The position numbers and the translations under genes were made by a program. Positions 17,801-20,468 of a stretch of 20,468 nt of DNA are shown here, piece after piece (position 1 is the stretch's first letter; every line of letters starts with the position of its first letter). The stretch spans positions 1-20,468 of the forward strand of contig JAJYGE010000227.1 in NCBI GenBank assembly GCA_021785155.1, given 5' to 3'. The stretch is from Planctomycetota bacterium. Its GTDB lineage: Bacteria > Planctomycetota > Phycisphaerae > WQYP01. The notes under the pieces were generated by a model that saw only the letters and a list, made by a program, of their open reading frames with translations, searched no databases and was not told where the DNA came from.

Positions 17801-18486
17801 GCGGTGACGGATGGGCGTATGACATTGATTTTGGCGGGTTGGATCATGTGTTAAGCCTGCCATTCGATGTCAATGTGCTTGTACTGGATACCGAAGTCTA
17901 CTCCAATACCGGTGGCCAGAGTTCCAAGAGTACGCCCATTGGCGCAGTGGCCAAATTCGCCGCCGCGGGCAAAAGCACCCAGAAAAAGGACCTCGGCCTG
18001 ATGGCCATGAGTTATCGCCATGCGTATGTCGCCAGCGTCGCCTTTGCGGCCAATGACAATCATACCGTCCGCGTGTTCAGTGAAGCCGCCAGTTATCACG
18101 GCCCATCTCTGATTATCGCATACAGCCACTGCATCGCTCATGGATATGATCTCAAGTTCGGCCTGAACCAGCAAAAACTTGCGGTGGACAGCGGCGTGTG
18201 GCCGCTCTATCACTATGATCCGCGATTAATCGTGCAGGGCAAACCGCCATTACAAATTGACGGCCCGGCACCCCGCGCCGATGTGCGCAATTATCTGCGC
18301 AATGAAACGCGGTTTTCCATGATTGAAAAAATCAATCCTGAAAGATTCCGTGTTCTTTCCGATGCGTCGGTGCGCAATACCACGGAACGTCTGGAACTTT
18401 ATACGCATTTGGCCGGCATTGCTTTTCCGGAGGTCAAACCGCCCGCGCAGGCGGATACCAGTGCCCCGGCGGCGAAAGGAGAATAA
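14875..18486 (+). CDS. nifJ: Pyruvate:ferredoxin (flavodoxin) oxidoreductase, one-chain
   Basis: NifJ/PFOR oxidatively decarboxylates pyruvate to acetyl-CoA and CO2 and reduces ferredoxin or flavodoxin. At 1203 residues it is a complete single-chain enzyme. The N-terminal domain has FPITPASPISE (residues 31-41). Two ferredoxin-type [4Fe-4S] motifs follow, Cys697/700/703/707 and Cys753/756/759/763. The TPP domain has the proximal cluster ligands Cys827, 830, 855 and 1086, and the GGDG and YSNTGGQ elements for Mg-TPP. GGQSSKSTP replaces the more usual GGQASKATP. An in-frame ATG at 14815 lies inside hoxW; AAGGA at 14862-14866 with 8-nt spacing supports 14875. It starts 13 nt after hoxW and is followed after 4 nt by the DHOD-like gene. 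Its place inside a hydrogenase operon suggests it feeds reductant to H2 or NADH formation. Confidence 0.96.
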   Translation: MTTNKHTTVDGNEAAASVAYRTSETAFIFPITPASPISEFFDDWASRGQKNIWGGVPQIVEMQSEGGAVGSVHGALQAGSLCTTATSSQGLLLMIPNMYKIAGELTSFVMHVAARSLATHALSIFGDHSDVMACRQTGFAMLASMNVQEAHDQAAIAMAATLRSRIPFLHFFDGFRTSHELNSIDLLSDEQLHSLIPVESLAAHRKRGLTPDAPVLRGTAQNPDTFFQAREAPNSFYDALPGILSEEMRRFGALTGRNYQPYEYRGHPQAQRIIIIMGSGAETTCETIRHLASDGQRIGCVIVRMYRPFAADMLVNAIPSTVRKIAVMDRCKEPGAAGEPLYQDVITSLAQAAMAGVLPMGEMPLVIGGRYGLSSKEFTPAMVKAIFDELDKPTPKPRFTVGINDDVTRLSLPVDDNFDIESKDVVRAMFFGLGADGTVGANKNSIKIIGDQTDLHAQGYFVYDSKKSGAMTVSHLRFGQEPIHSPYLIRKANFIACHQFEFLDRMDILETAAPGAVFLLNVSLPREQVWNHLPLEIQQVIIDRKIRFFAIDANTVAQNTGMGRRINTIMQTAFFAISGVLPRDVAIEAIKKAIKKTYAKRGEEVVRRNFDAVDQTLANLHEIAVPAQATSTYHQGSFVQENMPEFTKRVQAVMMAGKGDLLPVSAFPVDGTWPTGTTKWEKRNIALEIPLWDQQFCIQCNKCSFVCPHAAIRAKVYDSTSLAGAPETFRSMAYKAPDFKGMSYTLQVAPEDCTGCGLCVEVCPAKDKTNPKHKAINMTPQAAIREPERANFDFFLKIPELDRARITRLDAKASQFMLPLFEFSGACAGCGETPYLKLLTQLLGDRLIIANATGCSSIYGGNLPTTPYTTDRAGRGPAWNNSLFEDNAEFGLGIRVGLDQHIQHAQRLVRNLSGLTGDTLAAALLEADQSSEKGIADQRNRVLELRKILTRSTDPQAALLHQMADYLVRKSVWIIGGDGWAYDIDFGGLDHVLSLPFDVNVLVLDTEVYSNTGGQSSKSTPIGAVAKFAAAGKSTQKKDLGLMAMSYRHAYVASVAFAANDNHTVRVFSEAASYHGPSLIIAYSHCIAHGYDLKFGLNQQKLAVDSGVWPLYHYDPRLIVQGKPPLQIDGPAPRADVRNYLRNETRFSMIEKINPERFRVLSDASVRNTTERLELYTHLAGIAFPEVKPPAQADTSAPAAKGE

Positions 18487-18490
18487 TGTT

Positions 18491-19513
18491 ATGGATATGT
18501 CCACGAATTATATGGGTTTTGATCTTCCGCATCCGCTGATACCCGGCGCATCGCCAATGGTGGATGATATGGACACTGTCCGCCGTCTGGAAGATGCCGG
18601 CGCTCCGATGATCATCATGCACTCAATATTTGAAGAGCAATTGGTGCAGGAGGAAATGTATGTTGACTGGACGATCTCCCAGGGGCAGGACAGTTCCAGC
18701 GAAGCGTCCGGTTATCTTACCACGCCATACAATTTCCGCCTTGGACCGGATGCCTATCTCAAGCAGTTGCAAAAAATAAAGGCCGCGGTGCGGGTGCCGG
18801 TGATTGCATCCCTCAACGGACGCACACTCGGTGGATGGACATCATACGCCAAGTTGCTTGCGCAGGCCGGTGCTGATGGCATTGAATTGAATCTTTACGA
18901 TTTAGCGCTCTCGGCGTTTCGTGATTCCGCGGATATTGAACGCGAATCGCTGGCGGTCATACAGGATGTGCGAAAAGCGGTACGCCTGCCTCTGGCGGTG
19001 AAGCTCTCGCCGTTTTATACCTCGCCGGTACACTTTGTTGCCCAGGCGGCCAAAGCCGGTGCCGGCAGCGTGGTGATCTTTAACCGCTTTTATCAGGCGG
19101 ATGTTGATATTGAAAACCTGACCGTAAAACGGGAACTCAAGCTCTCCACATCCGACGAACTCTTGCCACGCCTGCGCTGGACGGCGGCAATCAGCGGGCA
19201 GGTGGATTGTCAGTTGGCGATTACCGGCGGCGTTCAAAATGCCCGTGATGCGGTCAAATGTATTATGGTCGGTGCTGATGCCGTGCAAATTGTTTCGGCG
19301 CTTCTGGAATATGGCCCCGATCATCTGGCCATTCTCCGCAATGCCATGGAGGAATGGATGCGCGCCAATGAATATCTTTCCCTGAAGCAAATGAAAGGAT
19401 CCATGAGCCTGGCGCGTTCGCCGGAACCGGAATTATTTGAACGCGGCAACTACATCCGCATTCTTCAGGGATGGAATAAGTCTGACGCCGCCATGGATTC
19501 TTACTGGAGTTGA
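18491..19513 (+). CDS. Dihydroorotate-dehydrogenase-like flavoprotein
   Basis: This 340-residue TIM-barrel flavoprotein belongs to the DHOD-like group (COG0167) typically annotated 'dihydroorotate dehydrogenase-like protein'. Family features are the opening DMSTNYMGFDLPHPLIPG, RRLEDAGA, KLSPFYTSP with AGAGSVVIFNRF, and the C-terminal phosphate-binding ITGGVQNARD and VGADAVQIVSALL for FMN. The orotate-enzyme signature NxSCPN is absent: the matching place reads ELNLYDLAL (N134 onward), with no catalytic Cys or Ser. The real substrate is therefore uncertain, and a role in pyrimidine synthesis is doubtful. AAGGAG at 18476-18481 lies 9 nt before the ATG; an upstream in-frame ATG at 18323 lies well inside nifJ and is rejected. 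It sits 4 nt after nifJ and 3 nt before hypA, suggesting a redox partner role. Confidence 0.82.
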   Translation: MDMSTNYMGFDLPHPLIPGASPMVDDMDTVRRLEDAGAPMIIMHSIFEEQLVQEEMYVDWTISQGQDSSSEASGYLTTPYNFRLGPDAYLKQLQKIKAAVRVPVIASLNGRTLGGWTSYAKLLAQAGADGIELNLYDLALSAFRDSADIERESLAVIQDVRKAVRLPLAVKLSPFYTSPVHFVAQAAKAGAGSVVIFNRFYQADVDIENLTVKRELKLSTSDELLPRLRWTAAISGQVDCQLAITGGVQNARDAVKCIMVGADAVQIVSALLEYGPDHLAILRNAMEEWMRANEYLSLKQMKGSMSLARSPEPELFERGNYIRILQGWNKSDAAMDSYWS

Positions 19514-19516
19514 ATC

Positions 19517-19951
19517 ATGCATGAAGTTTCGATTGCGGAATCGTTGATTGCGTTAATCCGGCGGCACATGCCGACAGATGGAAAACTGATCCGGGCCACC
19601 GTGCGTATCGGCCCCATGCACGGCGTGGTGTCGGAGGCCATGGAGATGGCGTGGAATATCGCCCGCTCGGAAGCGGGCTGGCCCACGGCACAACTGAAAA
19701 TGATAACTCCGCCCTGGCGCTTACGATGCGTGGCCTGCGGGCGATGTTGGGAACCTTTGATGGTTGATGAGCATTGCGTATGCGGTTTCACGAAGGCTGA
19801 TATTATGGGCGGCGATGAATTTCAGTTGGATTCCATCGAAGTGGACTGTCCGGTAAAACATCCTATGCGAAAGTCCACGGCTTGTGTCCATGGACGCGGC
19901 AGAACCTTCAAAAAAGGAGTTAACCATGAGCACCAAAGTTCCAATTGTTGA
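19517..19951 (+). CDS. hypA: Nickel chaperone HypA (variant zinc knuckle, long tail)
   Basis: HypA hands Ni2+ to the hydrogenase large subunit together with HypB. The N-terminal Met-His-Glu, whose His2 is the nickel ligand, is intact, and VRIGPMHGVVSEAMEMAW and DSIEVD are family-like. The structural zinc site normally has two CX2C pairs. Here the first is normal (Cys71, Cys74) but the second reads His86-Cys87-Val-Cys89, i.e. CXC or HX2C, with an extra Cys77. The protein is 144 residues; most HypA proteins end near residue 113-118, just after the DSIEVD segment. The extra ~34 residues contain Cys111, Cys123 and Cys144 and several His, and their coding region overlaps hypB by 26 nt in another frame. 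It follows the DHOD-like gene by 3 nt. Confidence 0.9.
   Translation: MHEVSIAESLIALIRRHMPTDGKLIRATVRIGPMHGVVSEAMEMAWNIARSEAGWPTAQLKMITPPWRLRCVACGRCWEPLMVDEHCVCGFTKADIMGGDEFQLDSIEVDCPVKHPMRKSTACVHGRGRTFKKGVNHEHQSSNC
19914..19919 (+). promoter_or_regulatory. Ribosome binding site of hypB inside hypA
   Basis: AAGGAG lies 6 nt before the ATG at 19926 and inside the 3' end of hypA. It supports hypB starting within hypA rather than at a later codon. Confidence 0.55.
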
Positions 19952-20468
19952 AAATGTTCTTAAGCTCAACGATGAAATGGCCCTTCAGAATCAGCGCTTA
20001 TTTCAAGAGGCCGGCGTATTTGTGGTGGATTTAATCGGTGCGCCCGGCGCGGGAAAAACCGCCCTGTTGGAGCTTACGCTCCGTCAACTCAAGGGCGTTT
20101 TGGACATCGGTGTGATCGTCGGTGATCCGGCAACCTGCCGCGATGGAGATCGCCTGGCCAAACATTCAAAGCATATCGTACAGGTCAATACCGGAAGCGG
20201 ATGCCACCTTGATGCCAATCAGATACGCCATGCCATGGATAAGCTCAAACTTGCCGATCTTGATCTGCTTATTATCGAAAATGTTGGCAATCTGATCTGC
20301 CCGGTCTCATTTAATCTCGGTCAGAACTGTAAAATTGGTATATTCAGTGTCAGCGAAGGCGATGACAAAGCGGCGAAGCACCCCAACCTTGTTGTATCGG
20401 CTGATCTGCTGATTCTCAACAAAATCGACCTTTTGCCCTATATTCCCTTTGACCTTGAACACTTCCGG
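19926..20468 (+). CDS. hypB: Nickel-inserting GTPase HypB (cut by window end)
   Basis: HypB is the SIMIBI-class GTPase that drives nickel delivery to HoxH with HypA. The first 181 residues are visible and open to the window edge; HypB proteins without extra N-terminal regions are about 210-230 long. Seen are Walker A GAPGAGKT (residues 38-45), the metal-site pair Cys93-His94 in GSGCHLDA, ENVGNLICP with the second metal-site Cys, SVSEGDDK and the guanine-specificity motif NKID. There is neither an N-terminal CXXGC nickel site, as in E. coli, nor a His-rich nickel-storage stretch. The G-domain site therefore seems to be the only metal site in the visible part. Confidence 0.95.
   Translation, partial: MSTKVPIVENVLKLNDEMALQNQRLFQEAGVFVVDLIGAPGAGKTALLELTLRQLKGVLDIGVIVGDPATCRDGDRLAKHSKHIVQVNTGSGCHLDANQIRHAMDKLKLADLDLLIIENVGNLICPVSFNLGQNCKIGIFSVSEGDDKAAKHPNLVVSADLLILNKIDLLPYIPFDLEHFR

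Noticed and set aside
1..20468. CRISPR arrays, insertion sequences, tRNA genes, prophage or defence genes
   Set aside because: I saw no regularly spaced direct repeats, transposase-like proteins or tRNA-like sequences. Essentially the whole window is metabolic genes in two operons.

Overview
The window carries two divergent gene blocks separated by a ~640 bp non-coding region. The right block (4514 to the window end, + strand) is a tightly packed cluster for a cytoplasmic, NAD-linked bidirectional [NiFe] hydrogenase of the Hox type (group 3d by gene content). In order it holds hypF, hypC, hypD, hypE (active-site Fe(CN)2CO assembly), hoxE, hoxF, hoxU (diaphorase), hoxY, hoxH (hydrogenase dimer), hoxW (maturation protease), nifJ (one-chain pyruvate:ferredoxin oxidoreductase), a dihydroorotate-dehydrogenase-like flavoprotein, hypA and hypB (nickel insertion; hypB is cut by the window end). 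Most junctions overlap by 4-20 nt or are separated by under 50 nt, so one long transcript is likely.

The left block (155-3873, - strand) is hppA, a membrane H+-translocating pyrophosphatase with the K+-independent signature, followed after 20 nt by a NiCoT-family nickel/cobalt permease. The permease would supply the nickel that HypA/HypB load into HoxH.

The genes fit together as follows. NifJ oxidises pyruvate to acetyl-CoA and reduces ferredoxin or flavodoxin. The Hox enzyme exchanges electrons between NAD(H), possibly ferredoxin, and H+/H2. The Hyp proteins and HoxW build and process HoxH. The permease brings in Ni2+, and the pyrophosphatase conserves energy from PPi. This points to an anaerobic or facultative bacterium with a fermentative, H2-cycling metabolism. 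Base composition is moderately GC-rich, Shine-Dalgarno sequences are bacterial, and there are no introns. The sequence alone does not fix the phylum; cyanobacteria, PVC-group bacteria and other anaerobes carry comparable modules.

Nothing in the window is an entirely unknown system. The points most worth a second look are nifJ plus a DHOD-like gene inside the hydrogenase operon, the loss of the orotate-enzyme signature in that DHOD-like protein, a non-canonical zinc knuckle and tail in HypA, a strong hairpin abutting the hypF ribosome binding site, a 7-bp dyad upstream of it, and a 12-codon mini-ORF coupled to hoxH. I saw no RNA genes, mobile elements, CRISPR arrays, transcriptional regulator or ferredoxin gene.
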